From assembly GCF_011601315.1 (NCBI RefSeq), contig NZ_JAAORA010000001.1, positions 617,501 to 674,261 on the forward strand: DNA of 56,761 bases, read 5' to 3'. Within the stretch, counting starts at the first letter, position 1, and every line of letters begins with the position of its first letter. Made by a program: the position numbers and the translations under genes. Of this stretch, positions 34,654 through 44,274 are shown piece after piece. The notes beneath the pieces were generated by a model that worked only from the letters and a program-made list of their open reading frames with translations, was not told where the DNA came from and made no database searches. The stretch is from Candidatus Chlorobium masyuteum. GTDB lineage: Bacteria > Bacteroidota > Chlorobiia > Chlorobiales > Chlorobiaceae.

Positions 34654-36255
34654 ATGAAAAAAGAACTCTTACTGGGCGCTGAAGCTATTGCTCTCGGTGC
34701 TCTTGACGGCGGAATATCCGGCGTCTACGCCTACCCCGGAACCCCTTCGACCGAAATCACCGAATACATCCAGAAGAACAGCCATCAAAGGAAGGAGCCG
34801 GTGCGCTCTGCCTGGTCTGCGAACGAAAAAACCGCCTATGAAGCGGCTCTCGGGATGTCCTATGCCGGCAAACGGAGTCTGGTCTGCATGAAGCACGTCG
34901 GCCTTAATGTTGCGGCGGATGCCTTTATCAACTCGGCCATTACCGGGGTCAATGGCGGACTCGTTGTTGCCGTAGCTGACGACCCGTCGATGCACTCCTC
35001 GCAAAACGAGCAGGACAGCCGGGTCTATGGAAAATTCGCCATGCTGCCGGTGTTTGAACCGGCTTCGCAGCAGGAGCTCTACGATGCCACACGAGAGGCT
35101 TTTGATCTTTCGGAGTCCATCAGACTCCCGGTACTGCTCCGGCTTACGACAAGGCTTGCGCATTCACGCGCAGGAGTCGAAAAGCGGGAGGTGCGCCAGC
35201 AGAACAGACTTAACGCCATCCATGCTCCTGAACGCTTTGTCCTGATGCCGCATAATGCCCGCCGTCAGTATAACCACCTGCTCGGCATACAGAACAAGCT
35301 TGAAGCCTATTCAGAGCAGTCATGGCTGAACCGCCTGATTCCCGGAACGGGCTCAACAGGCGTTCTTGCTTTCGGAATTGCTTTCAACTATGTCATGGAG
35401 GTTCGGCAGGCTTACGGGATGGAGTTCCCCATACTCAAAATCGGCTGCTATCCGATGCCGAGAAAAGCGATCGAGGATCTCTTCAGCCGCTGCGAAACAG
35501 TGCTTGTTGCCGAGGAGGGTTACCCGGTCTACGAAGAGCTGTTGAGAGGCTATTTCGGCGGAAAAAACATCAGGGGCCGTCTTGACGGAGCCCTTCCAAG
35601 AGCGGGAGAACTCAACGCTGACAGTGTAGCCAGAGCTCTCGGAATTGCTCCGAAAGAGCTCATGCCGGTGCCCGATATTGTTGCAAACCGCCCCCCGGCA
35701 CTCTGCAAGGGGTGCGGGCACCGTGATCTTTATGAAGCACTCAACACGGTGATGAGCACCTGTAGTGATCGCCATGTATTTTCAGATATCGGTTGCTATA
35801 CACTCGGAGCGCTCCCGCCTTTCAATTCGATCAGCACCTGTGTCGATATGGGCGCATCGATCACCATGGCCAAGGGTGCGGCAGACGCAGGGCTCCGACC
35901 GGCGGTAGCGGTAATCGGCGACTCCACCTTCACGCACTCCGGCATGACCGGACTGCTCGACGCGGTCAACAACCAGGCACCGATCACGGTTATCATCGCT
36001 GATAATGACACTACGGCCATGACCGGCGGCCAGAGCTCTTCAGCAACAGGCTCGAAGCTGCATGCAATCTGCCGGGGAATCGGCGTTGATGAAGAGCATA
36101 TCAGAACCATTATTCCACTGAAATCCCAACTTGAAGAGAACATAGCCATCCTCAGGGAGGAGATTGCATGGGATGGCGTGTCGGTCGTGTTGGCATACAG
36201 GGAGTGTATTGAAGCTGCTGCCCGAAAAAAACGTAACCGGAAAGGAACGCCTTAA
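34654..36255 (+). CDS. iorA: Indolepyruvate:ferredoxin oxidoreductase alpha subunit
   Basis: A 533-residue TPP-dependent subunit. Pyruvate-oxidoreductase-type start (Y-A-Y-P-G-T-P-S-T-E-I-T) is at about 25-36. The C-terminal TPP-binding half has C-K-G-C-G-H-R-D-L-Y and G-D-S-T-F-T-H-S-G. It would act with IorB on aryl pyruvates, exchanging electrons with ferredoxin and making aryl-acetyl-CoA. Classical IorA proteins are longer, with two 4Fe-4S sites in a C-terminal ferredoxin domain. Here the protein stops at A-A-R-K-K-R-N-R-K-G-T-P and has no such domain. The paralogous ligand and the aminotransferase downstream make this a single operon. Confidence 0.92.
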   Translation: MKKELLLGAEAIALGALDGGISGVYAYPGTPSTEITEYIQKNSHQRKEPVRSAWSANEKTAYEAALGMSYAGKRSLVCMKHVGLNVAADAFINSAITGVNGGLVVAVADDPSMHSSQNEQDSRVYGKFAMLPVFEPASQQELYDATREAFDLSESIRLPVLLRLTTRLAHSRAGVEKREVRQQNRLNAIHAPERFVLMPHNARRQYNHLLGIQNKLEAYSEQSWLNRLIPGTGSTGVLAFGIAFNYVMEVRQAYGMEFPILKIGCYPMPRKAIEDLFSRCETVLVAEEGYPVYEELLRGYFGGKNIRGRLDGALPRAGELNADSVARALGIAPKELMPVPDIVANRPPALCKGCGHRDLYEALNTVMSTCSDRHVFSDIGCYTLGALPPFNSISTCVDMGASITMAKGAADAGLRPAVAVIGDSTFTHSGMTGLLDAVNNQAPITVIIADNDTTAMTGGQSSSATGSKLHAICRGIGVDEEHIRTIIPLKSQLEENIAILREEIAWDGVSVVLAYRECIEAAARKKRNRKGTP

Positions 36256-36262
36256 CAAAACC

Positions 36263-36844
36263 ATGCAGATCAACATCATTCTTGCCGGAGTCGGAGGTCA
36301 GGGAATACTGAGCATCGCTGCCGTAATCGATCACGCCGCACTTCGGGGCGGTCTCACTTTCCGGCAGGCTGAGGTGCACGGTATGAGCCAGCGAGGCGGT
36401 GCGGTGCAGTCACATCTCCGCATTTCCGATACGGAGATCTACTCCGATCTTATTGCCGGGGGCACTGCTGACCTGATCCTTTCGGTAGAGCCGCTTGAGG
36501 CGCTCCGCTACCTCCCCTGGCTTGCCCCGCACGGGCGGGTGGTAACGGCAACAGAACCCCTTGTCAATATGGCAGCCTATCCGGCTATGGATGAGATTCT
36601 CGCCGAGCTTGACCGGACTAACCGACCGGTGCTGATCAACGCCGCAGAGCTTGCCCGCCAGATAGGCAACACAAGAGTATCCAACATGGTCATGCTCGGA
36701 GCGGCATCACCGTTTATCGGCATTGCTTCAGAAGAGATAGAGAGCTCTATAGAGCGGCTCTTTCAGGCAAAAGGAGCTGATATTGTAGCCATGAATATCA
36801 GGGCATTCAGAAAAGGAGAGGAAGTATCACAAACTCAAGCATGA
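36263..36844 (+). CDS. iorB: Indolepyruvate:ferredoxin oxidoreductase beta subunit
   Basis: A 193-residue gamma-domain subunit. The start is put at 36263, where [14 protein letters not shown] begins with the family CoA/ferredoxin-oxidoreductase loop; upstream in-frame sequence overlaps iorA. The [10 protein letters not shown] segment is diagnostic. It begins seven bases after the iorA stop and its own stop overlaps the paaK start codon by four bases, so the three are translationally coupled. Confidence 0.93.
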   Translation: MQINIILAGVGGQGILSIAAVIDHAALRGGLTFRQAEVHGMSQRGGAVQSHLRISDTEIYSDLIAGGTADLILSVEPLEALRYLPWLAPHGRVVTATEPLVNMAAYPAMDEILAELDRTNRPVLINAAELARQIGNTRVSNMVMLGAASPFIGIASEEIESSIERLFQAKGADIVAMNIRAFRKGEEVSQTQA

Positions 36845-38151
36845 GCGACATGATCTGGAACAAGCAGTATGAGTGCATGGAGCGCGAAGCGCTTCAGAAA
36901 CTTCAGGGAGAGCGGGTAAAATCAATGGTAAAACGGGTCTACGACACCGTCCCTTTCTACCGGAAAAAACTTCAGGAAGAGGGAATCGAACCCGGTGACA
37001 TCAACACCATTGATGATCTGAAAAAACTCCCCTTTACCACCAAGCAGGACCTGCGCGACAACTACCCCTTCGGTCTTTTTACCCTGCCCCAGACCGACAT
37101 CGTCCGGCTGCACGCATCAAGCGGTACTACCGGCAAATCCACCGTTGTCGGATACTCCCATAACGACATTCAGATGTGGAGTGAAGTGGTTGCCCGCTCA
37201 CTCACCATGGCAGGCGTAACCAACTCCGACATCATCCAGATTGCCTATGGTTACGGGCTCTTTACCGGTGGACTCGGCCTGCATTACGGCGCAGAGAAGG
37301 TTGGAGCCTCGGTCATTCCGATCTCCGGCGGCAACACAAAAAAACAGCTTCAGCTCATGGAGGACTTCGGCTCTACGGTCCTCGCCTGTACGCCATCCTA
37401 CGCCGCATACCTCGGCGAAGCCCTTGCTGAAGAGAAAATTGACCGCAGGAACATCAAGCTCAAAGCCGGAGTTTTCGGCGCCGAGCCATGGACCGAAGGG
37501 ATGCGCGCACAAATCGAGCAGCTTCTCGGTATCAAGGCCTATGACATTTACGGGCTGAGTGAAATTATCGGCCCCGGCGTCTCGATGGAGTGCCACTGCC
37601 AGAAGGGCATGCATGTGTTTGAAGATCACTTCATTCCGGAAATCATCAATCCTGATACCGGCGTCGTACTCCCTTACGGAGAACTTGGTGAGCTGGTCTT
37701 TACCCCTGCAACCAAGGAGGCGATGCCGCTGATTCGCTACCGGACCCGCGACCTTACCCGGCTGCATGCCGAAAAATGCGACTGCGGCCGCACACTGGTT
37801 CGAATGGAAAAGTGCGTCGGACGCTCGGACGATATGCTTATCATCCGCGGTGTCAATGTCTTCCCGTCACAGGTAGAGGCGGTGCTGCTTGAAATGAGCG
37901 AAACCAAGCCACACTACCTGCTTGTTGTAGACCGTGAAAACAACCTCGACACGGTTGAGATTCAGGTGGAGATCAATGAGCAGTTCTTCTCCGATGAAGT
38001 GAAGGAGCTTGAAGCTCTCCGCCAGCGGATCAGGGCAAATATCTCAAGCACACTCGGCATCAGTGCAACCATCCGCCTGGTTGAACACGGCACAATCGAG
38101 CGAAGCATGGGCAAAGCGCAGCGGGTGGTTGACAAACGCAAACTTCAATAA
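36841..38151 (+). CDS. paaK: Phenylacetate-CoA ligase family enzyme
   Basis: A 436-residue adenylate-forming enzyme of the PaaK type. The AMP-binding loop is S-S-G-T-T-G-K-S-T. The Y-G-L-S-E-I-I-G block and Y-R-T-R-D-L motif follow, with [18 protein letters not shown] before the mobile C-terminal domain. It activates aryl acetates to CoA thioesters. Directly joined to iorAB, it could release or capture aryl-acetyl-CoA: with IOR running reductively, arylacetate plus CO2 gives aryl pyruvate for aromatic amino acid synthesis; run oxidatively it would yield ATP. Confidence 0.93.
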   Translation: MSDMIWNKQYECMEREALQKLQGERVKSMVKRVYDTVPFYRKKLQEEGIEPGDINTIDDLKKLPFTTKQDLRDNYPFGLFTLPQTDIVRLHASSGTTGKSTVVGYSHNDIQMWSEVVARSLTMAGVTNSDIIQIAYGYGLFTGGLGLHYGAEKVGASVIPISGGNTKKQLQLMEDFGSTVLACTPSYAAYLGEALAEEKIDRRNIKLKAGVFGAEPWTEGMRAQIEQLLGIKAYDIYGLSEIIGPGVSMECHCQKGMHVFEDHFIPEIINPDTGVVLPYGELGELVFTPATKEAMPLIRYRTRDLTRLHAEKCDCGRTLVRMEKCVGRSDDMLIIRGVNVFPSQVEAVLLEMSETKPHYLLVVDRENNLDTVEIQVEINEQFFSDEVKELEALRQRIRANISSTLGISATIRLVEHGTIERSMGKAQRVVDKRKLQ

Positions 38152-38166
38152 CGAACAGGAGTGGCC

Positions 38167-38595
38167 ATGATCATCAAACAACTGTCAGTCTTTCTTGAAA
38201 ACAGGACCGGACGGCTGACCGAACTGACCGGCATCCTCGCAGAAAATGACATCAACATCTCGGCATTCAGTATTGCCGATACCGCCGACTATGGCATCCT
38301 TCGCATGATTGTCGGGCGTCCCGAACCGGCGGCCGAGATTCTCCGAAAACAGGGATTTGCCGTGAAAATCACCGATGTGATCGGCATGATCATCCCGCAC
38401 AGTCCCGGCAGTCTGCACAAGGCGCTCGAGCTGCTGTCGAGCAACAACGTTGCCATTGACTATATGTACGCCTTTGCTTCAGGAGAGTGCAAGGCAACCG
38501 TGGTGATCAGGGCTGAATCACTCCAAAAAATTATCGATGTCCTGATGGAGCATAAGATGGAGTTGTTGCAGGAGGGGGATGTCTATCAGGTGTGA
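38167..38595 (+). CDS. Tandem ACT-domain protein
   Basis: A 142-residue protein made of two ACT domains (residues 1-68 and about 70-140). The start is set at 38167 because AGGAG lies five bases before that ATG; a GTG six bases earlier overlaps the ribosome site. ACT 1 has the pattern L-S-V-F-L-E-N-R-T-G-R-L-T-E-L-T. ACT domains sense amino acids, so this protein likely reports aromatic amino acid or related ligand levels to the operon enzymes. It is 15 bases after paaK. Confidence 0.82.
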   Translation: MIIKQLSVFLENRTGRLTELTGILAENDINISAFSIADTADYGILRMIVGRPEPAAEILRKQGFAVKITDVIGMIIPHSPGSLHKALELLSSNNVAIDYMYAFASGECKATVVIRAESLQKIIDVLMEHKMELLQEGDVYQV

Positions 38596-38684
38596 TAGTG
38601 AAGAAAAGGACTTCAGGGACTTAACGGACAAGACGCGCCCAACTGAATACGAATTACTCTTTTGCCTAAACGATAAGATTTATA

Positions 38685-39884
38685 ATGCCAAGATTCTCCA
38701 AAGCTGTTTCATCACTCCGCTCTTCCGAGATCAGGGATCTTATGACGCTCGCTTCACGACCGGACATCATATCCTTTGCGGGGGGGATGCCCGGCAATGA
38801 CCTCTTTCCCGTCAGGGAGATCGAAGCGCTCTTCTCAAAGCTCAGCGAAAAAACCAAGCAGTCCGCGTTTCAGTACGGCCCGACACCGGGGCTGCCAACG
38901 CTCCTTGAATCACTGGGAGGGTTTCTTGAAAAGAAGGGGTTGCCGGTAAAGGAGAACCGGCTGCTCATCACCACCGGCTCACAACAGGCCCTCAATCTGC
39001 TTGCCAAGGCATTTATAGATCCGGGGGATCCCGTGCTGGTTGAAAACCCCTGTTTTATCGGTGCACTGTCGGCATTCCGCGCCCATGAAGCAGAGCTCAA
39101 AGGGTTGCCGGTTGATCGCGATGGTATTTCGATAGCGGCGCTGCAAGAGGAAATCGCACACAGCGTAAAACCAAAATTCCTCTACATCACGCCATATTTC
39201 CACAACCCCGCAGGGCTGCTCTACACTCAGGATCGCAAGAAGGCGCTTGTTGCTGCACTCCAGGGAGAGGAGATTCCGCTCATTGAGGATGATGCATACG
39301 GCGATCTCTATTTTTTTGAAGAGGACCGTCTACGCCTCCAGCCGATGAAGTCGATCAATCCTGGCGGAATCGATATCTGCTACACCGGATCGTTCTCAAA
39401 AATTCTCGGGCCGGGACTTCGACTCGGCTGGATGCTCGCACCTGAAGAGATTTACAATAAATGTGAACTGATCAAGCAATCTGCCGATGCCTGTTCACCG
39501 AGCTTCACCCAGGTGATTGCCGACACCTTCATCCGTTCGGGACAGATCGACAGCTATATCGCCAGCGTCCGCCAGGAGTATAAGAGGAGGGCCGCCGCCA
39601 TGGTTGCCGCTCTCCGGGAACACCTGCCCGACTATGTAGAGTGGAATAAGCCCAGAGGCGGATTCTATATCTGGCTTACCCTTCCGGAAGGGTGTGATGC
39701 CTCACGGATTTTGCAGATTGCCATTGAAGGCGGAGCGGTGTTCGTCATAGGCCGCACCTTTGACCCTGAGCCTTCGGTAGTGCGCAACAATACGCTGCGG
39801 CTCTCCTACTGTAACAACACCCCGGATCAGATTGCCGAAGGGATACCGATTATAGCCCGCGCCATCCGCCAGATCTGCGGGTAA
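38685..39884 (+). CDS. PLP-dependent aminotransferase (LysN/2-aminoadipate type)
   Basis: A 399-residue fold-type I aminotransferase. Landmarks are I-I-S-F-A-G-G-M-P near the start, G-S-Q-Q-A-L-N-L for phosphate contact, N-P-C (about 117-119), D-D-A-Y-G-D-L, and the PLP Lys in Y-T-G-S-F-S-K-I-L-G-P-G-L-R-L-G-W. The group acts on aromatic and 2-aminoadipate-type amino acids with 2-oxoglutarate. Next to iorAB and paaK it would interconvert aromatic amino acids and aryl pyruvates. It is 89 bases after the ACT gene. Confidence 0.9.
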   Translation: MPRFSKAVSSLRSSEIRDLMTLASRPDIISFAGGMPGNDLFPVREIEALFSKLSEKTKQSAFQYGPTPGLPTLLESLGGFLEKKGLPVKENRLLITTGSQQALNLLAKAFIDPGDPVLVENPCFIGALSAFRAHEAELKGLPVDRDGISIAALQEEIAHSVKPKFLYITPYFHNPAGLLYTQDRKKALVAALQGEEIPLIEDDAYGDLYFFEEDRLRLQPMKSINPGGIDICYTGSFSKILGPGLRLGWMLAPEEIYNKCELIKQSADACSPSFTQVIADTFIRSGQIDSYIASVRQEYKRRAAAMVAALREHLPDYVEWNKPRGGFYIWLTLPEGCDASRILQIAIEGGAVFVIGRTFDPEPSVVRNNTLRLSYCNNTPDQIAEGIPIIARAIRQICG

Positions 39885-40042
39885 AAGACTTTTTGCCGGG
39901 CTCATCCCTAACGCCCGGTCTACCCTCCAAAATGAGAACTAACTGTTCACTGAATTCTCCAATTAACTTATATTTCTCTGTATTTCTTTTGTAATAAAAA
40001 AATGTAAGGGCTCTGTTATCTTGATCAAAATAGAAGTTATTT

Positions 40043-40528
40043 ATGACAGAATATGATTTTATCGAGGTTATTTATTCTGGTATTAAACCAGGTATGGAGG
40101 TACGAAAACCGAATAAAATATCTAAGATCCTTGAGGTAACCCAAGACAGGAAAATCTATTACCTAATTGGAACAAAAAACAAAAAAGCAGTCACACTTGA
40201 GGATTTGCAAGAGATTTATCGGAATCTGGTATCAGGAAGCCTTACAAACAAAAAGATTGTAGAAATTTCCGGAGATTCAAGACCATGTAACACAACTACC
40301 GTCAAGTGGATTCTTGAAAATTTCAAGTTGGCTTACCAAGCAGCTAACGGGCAATGGAAACCAAACTGGCATTAAAAAAATATAAACCGAAACCGATTCA
40401 ACGAGGCAATCTCTACTAAAGAAAACTTCAGAACACGATTTCAATTGCAATGGCCAGATGGCTACCCATTCACAGTAAAAAATATTGACGAGTACATTCT
40501 GAATACAAATAACGGTGTACTGCAATGA
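40043..40528 (+). pseudogene. Unknown ORF interrupted by one in-frame TAA
   Basis: A 110-residue frame (40043-40375) that I do not recognise: it opens M-T-E-Y-D-F-I-E-V-I-Y-S-G and ends G-Q-W-K-P-N-W-H. After its TAA (40373-40375), the same reading frame stays open for 50 more codons, to a TGA at 40526-40528. This stretch reads plausibly as protein (Q-W-P-D-G-Y-P-F-T-V-K-N-I-D-E-Y-I-L) and has no start codon of its own. A single nonsense change in one 160-codon gene fits better than two genes. AT-rich compared with its neighbours, so possibly acquired. Confidence 0.5.
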
Positions 40529-40553
40529 GAAACATTACATATAAACAATATCT

Positions 40554-42653
40554 CTACTGATACCGCTTGCTGATATGAAGTTTATCGATCCGGGAATAGA
40601 GCGTTTTCGGATGCATGGCGAGCAGTTCGGCGGCGCCACCGACGCCGCTCACCCTGCCATTTGAACGATCAAGGGCGTCAAGTATCAGTTCCCGCTCCAG
40701 CACGGCAATATCGAGTTCAAAATCCTGCATGGTTTTAACCGCTTCCCCGGAAGGTCGCCCCGCGACAGGTGGCGCCGGAGATAAAATCGAGGAGAAATCC
40801 AGCGAGGCACCGTCAGAAACGATAACCGCCTGCTCAATGAGATGAGCCAGTTCACGGATATTGCCCTTCCACTCCCGCTCAACAAGACGCTTCATATCAC
40901 TCTCTTTAAACAGACGAAGCGGTTTGCCGAACTCCCTTGAATATTTGGCGGCGAAATGGGCAGCAAGCATTGCAATATCATCCCTTCGTTCACTGAGTGG
41001 CGGAATTACGAGAGGAAAAACATTGAGACGGAAAAAGAGATCTTCGCGAAACCGGCCCTCGGCAACCTCTTTTGCAAGATCACGGTTGGTGGCAGCAAGA
41101 ACACGTACATCAACCTTGATGATCTGTCGTCCTCCAAGCCGCTCAAGCTCTCGCTCCTGAAGCACACGAAGCAGTTTGGCCTGCAACTCAAGCGGAAGCT
41201 CCCCGATTTCATCAAGAAAAATCGTCCCGCCCTCCGCCAGTTCGAATTTCCCGATCCGCCGCTCTGTAGCACCGGTAAAACTCCCTTTTTCATGACCGAA
41301 CAGCTCTGATTCAATGAGCGTGGCCGGCAGAGCGGCACAGTTTATCTTGATCAGTGTGCGCTGTTTTCGGGAGGAGAGATTATGAAGGGCCCGGGCAAAC
41401 AACTCCTTGCCGGTTCCTGTTTCACCTTGAATAAGCACGGTTGCATCTGTCGGCGCAACCTGGCTTACCCTCCGGAGTACCGAACCAAGAGAGGCACTCC
41501 GGCCGATAATCTCTTCAAAATTATGTTCCGCCTTGATCTCATCAATCAGGCATGTCCGCTCCCCCTCAAGTTTCCGGCGAAGCTCATCAATCTCCTCGAA
41601 CGCAAGATAGTTCTGCAAAGCAAGGGAGAGCTGAGGAACTATCAGCCGGACCATCGCCTGATCATGCTCATCAAAAGCGCGGGAGGTATCGGAAATAATC
41701 AACCCGGCCCGGCTTCCCGGCATATCCCAGAGCGGCACGGTTAGCAGGGAACAGATGCCGAATTTTTCCCGCACAAGCGCCAGTATACGGTATGAAGAAC
41801 AAAGCTGAAGAAAACCTTCGCCGCTATAGCATCCGGGAGTAGTGATCAGCGAAAAACTCTCCCGGGAAATCTGTCCGGAATCAACAACCCCGAACAGCTC
41901 ACTCGAAGAGGCCGCTACAAAACCGCTGTTGTGCTCATGCATGAAATTATCGTATACCCGAAAAGAGCCATCCTCACCCATAACCCGGATACCGAGAAAG
42001 GTGCAGGGCATGAGCTTGTCGATCTGCTCACAGACCGAAAGCAGCATCCGGTTGCGATCCTTGATGGTAAGCAGGGCATTGTTGACGGCAAGCTGCATTG
42101 CGGTCTGCGCTTCGCGCTTCCTGAGCTCTTCATAGGCAAGTGCATTACTGACCGCAACGGCAATAGGGGATGAGAGGGTTACAAGAAGTCCCTTTTCACT
42201 CTCCTGCCACTGTTTGTCATCCTTTGAAACAAAACAGAGAAAACCGATAACCTTACCCCCTGTCCGCAACGGGGCCAGAACAACCTGCCGCATACCGAGA
42301 TCATAGAGTACCTGGGGAACCGGAAAATCCGCAGGATAACAATCGAGCGACTCTACGATATTTAAAACTGATACCGTCACATCACCCAGATGCGGCTCAA
42401 TCCAGGAGCCGGCTATCGGCCGCTTTTTACGCTCAACACCATCAGGAAGCTGAAAACGCAGCATTTCAAAAAAAACACTGCTGTATCGCCGATCCTTGTC
42501 AAAGGTTATAATAACTGCGGAATCAAACTCAAAGACCAGACGAAGCTTGTCGGTTACCGTTCGGAACAGCTCCTGGGGATCTCGAATGGAACCGACGGCA
42601 TCGCTTATATACTGCATAAGCATATGCGCTTCATGGGATGCAGAGATACTCAT
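40554..42653 (-). CDS. Sigma-54-dependent transcription activator, GAF-GAF-AAA+-Fis
   Basis: A 699-residue enhancer-binding protein. Two GAF-type sensor regions lie in the N-terminal 370 residues. The AAA+ core has Walker A G-E-T-G-T-G-K-E at 410-417 and the sigma-54 contact loop G-S-F-T-G-A at 457-462, the usual GAFTGA with Ala replaced by Ser. A Fis-type helix-turn-helix ends it ([17 protein letters not shown]). There is no receiver domain, so it senses a small molecule or gas through GAF. It is divergent from the tolC efflux operon, which has a matching -24/-12 promoter, its obvious target. Confidence 0.94.
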   Translation of the reverse strand: MSISASHEAHMLMQYISDAVGSIRDPQELFRTVTDKLRLVFEFDSAVIITFDKDRRYSSVFFEMLRFQLPDGVERKKRPIAGSWIEPHLGDVTVSVLNIVESLDCYPADFPVPQVLYDLGMRQVVLAPLRTGGKVIGFLCFVSKDDKQWQESEKGLLVTLSSPIAVAVSNALAYEELRKREAQTAMQLAVNNALLTIKDRNRMLLSVCEQIDKLMPCTFLGIRVMGEDGSFRVYDNFMHEHNSGFVAASSSELFGVVDSGQISRESFSLITTPGCYSGEGFLQLCSSYRILALVREKFGICSLLTVPLWDMPGSRAGLIISDTSRAFDEHDQAMVRLIVPQLSLALQNYLAFEEIDELRRKLEGERTCLIDEIKAEHNFEEIIGRSASLGSVLRRVSQVAPTDATVLIQGETGTGKELFARALHNLSSRKQRTLIKINCAALPATLIESELFGHEKGSFTGATERRIGKFELAEGGTIFLDEIGELPLELQAKLLRVLQERELERLGGRQIIKVDVRVLAATNRDLAKEVAEGRFREDLFFRLNVFPLVIPPLSERRDDIAMLAAHFAAKYSREFGKPLRLFKESDMKRLVEREWKGNIRELAHLIEQAVIVSDGASLDFSSILSPAPPVAGRPSGEAVKTMQDFELDIAVLERELILDALDRSNGRVSGVGGAAELLAMHPKTLYSRIDKLHISKRYQ

Positions 42654-42674
42654 ATAGCAGATGGAAGTCCTGTT

Positions 42675-42724
42675 TTCTGAAATTATAAGAAGACAAAATA
42701 GAGAATATTCTGATAATTTCAGAA
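42675..42724. promoter_or_regulatory. Inverted repeats, candidate enhancer sites of the sigma-54 activator
   Basis: TTCTGAAATTAT (42675-42686) and ATAATTTCAGAA (42713-42724) are perfect 12-base inverted repeats separated by 26 bases. A central 10-bp palindrome, AGAATATTCT (42702-42711), lies between them. They are 75-120 bases upstream of the -24/-12 promoter, the normal enhancer distance, and directly upstream of the activator gene, so the activator could both drive the efflux operon and regulate itself. Confidence 0.6.
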
Positions 42725-42797
42725 CAACCGAAAAACGAAAAGCAACTAAAGCCTATTTTAAAAACACGTTAAACCTCTTTTTCTCCCCGTTTCCTTC

Positions 42798-42812
42798 TGG
42801 CATACGAATTGC
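42798..42812 (+). promoter_or_regulatory. Sigma-54 (-24/-12) promoter of the efflux operon
   Basis: TGGCAT-ACGAA-TTGC fits the TGGCAC-N5-TTGC consensus with only C to T at the sixth base; GG and GC have correct spacing. It predicts a start near 42824 and a leader of about 125 bases before tolC. It faces tolC and is divergent from the sigma-54 activator gene, which supports the call. Confidence 0.75.
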
Positions 42813-42947
42813 GCTAATAGTAATAACAGGAAAGAACACCTTGGGTAAAAGAATAAAGGGCTCCACTATACATTGTTGCACACGGTTTGAGTCCCGAACG
42901 TGTCGGGAGAATACATTTATAGCGCTGCCCGAAATCACCGGGAAATA

Positions 42948-44273
42948 ATGAAGAGAATACTGATAAGCGTTGCCGCATGGACAGGCGTAGCAATGATGCT
43001 TTCAATGCCATGCCGGAGTGCTCTCGGAGGAGAATCCCCCGAAGGGGTACTGACACTTGAAAAAACAATCGGTCTTGTTCGTGAAAACCACCCGGCCCTG
43101 AAAGCCGCAGCCGAAGAGATCACTGCTGCCGATGCTCGGGTTACCAAAAGCAGAAGCACCTGGTTCCCTCAGATAACGGCAAGTGCAGGTTACACCTATA
43201 TTGATCCGGTCTCGGAAATGAGTTTTGGCGGCAGCGCTCCGATCAAATTCATGCCCAACAACAACTACGACGCCAAAGTCACTGCAAGGGCCACAATATT
43301 TGATTTCGGAAAACGGGGAAACGGTGTCGAGCTTGCACTCTCAGGGAAAAGATCGGCCGAACACGCACTCGAAATTTCCCGCAGGGAGCTCACCTGGCAG
43401 AGTGTCCAGCTCTTTTACGGAAATCTTTTGCTGCACGAAAGCATAAGGGTAGAACAGAAGGAGATTGGGGCGCTGAACAAGGCTCTCGACTTCTCGACAA
43501 AACGATACCAGGCAGGATCAGCTACCCGGTTTGATCTCCTCTCCACCGAAGTGCGTATCGCTGCAGCCCGGAGCAGAGCTCTTGATCTGGCACATGCCCT
43601 GCGCCGGAACGAACTTGCCCTGCGGCGCCTGACGGGCATCGCTGATAACGAACCGTTAACCCTCAATGGCTCATTTTCCGTCACGCCATCCGCAGCAAGA
43701 GAAACCGGAATGGTAGCTCAGGCGTTACAGCAGCGGTTGGAGGTGAAACTTTCAATTGAAAATGAAAAGAGTGCAAGCCAAAAGCGATCCATCGCCATAA
43801 AAGAGGGGATGCCGGTCATTACCGGAAGTGCCTCCTATGGCAGAACCAATGGCTACCAGCCCGATATTGAGGCGATACGGAATAACATTGCCGCCGGGCT
43901 TCATCTGGAAATCCCCATCTTTACAGGCTTCCGTAACAGTGCTGAACGACAGGAGGCCACGGCGCTCATGCATGCCGCCACGTTGCGCAGGCTTGATACC
44001 GAGCAGCAGGTAAAAAACGAAGTCGAAGAGATGCTTGACGGAGTTCAGACCTCATCGAAAAAGCTCCTGACTACCGATGCCCAGGTAAATCAGGCGAAAC
44101 TCGCTGCCGAACATGCCCGGGCACGATTCGAAAACGGTATGGCAACCACACTTGACCTTCTCGACACGGAAGCGTCACTTTCCCAGGCAGAACTTGCCCG
44201 GTTGCAGGCGACCTATGAATACGTCATGAGCAGCTATGCACTGAAACGAGCAACCGGGGAGGTTTTCTGGTAA
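42948..44273 (+). CDS. TolC-family outer membrane efflux protein
   Basis: About 441 residues when started at 42948 (GGGA upstream, then M-K-R-I-L-I-S-V with a signal peptide). An upstream ATG at 42900 adds a non-signal stretch. The chain has the paired long-helix and beta-barrel repeats of the TolC family (Y-T-Y-I-D-P-V-S; A-I-F-D-F-G-K-R; L-L-D-T-E-A-S-L-S-Q-A-E-L-A). It forms the outer-membrane exit duct for the HlyD/EmrB proteins encoded after it. It leads the sigma-54-controlled operon. Confidence 0.9.
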   Translation: MKRILISVAAWTGVAMMLSMPCRSALGGESPEGVLTLEKTIGLVRENHPALKAAAEEITAADARVTKSRSTWFPQITASAGYTYIDPVSEMSFGGSAPIKFMPNNNYDAKVTARATIFDFGKRGNGVELALSGKRSAEHALEISRRELTWQSVQLFYGNLLLHESIRVEQKEIGALNKALDFSTKRYQAGSATRFDLLSTEVRIAAARSRALDLAHALRRNELALRRLTGIADNEPLTLNGSFSVTPSAARETGMVAQALQQRLEVKLSIENEKSASQKRSIAIKEGMPVITGSASYGRTNGYQPDIEAIRNNIAAGLHLEIPIFTGFRNSAERQEATALMHAATLRRLDTEQQVKNEVEEMLDGVQTSSKKLLTTDAQVNQAKLAAEHARARFENGMATTLDLLDTEASLSQAELARLQATYEYVMSSYALKRATGEVFW

Positions 44274-44274
44274 C

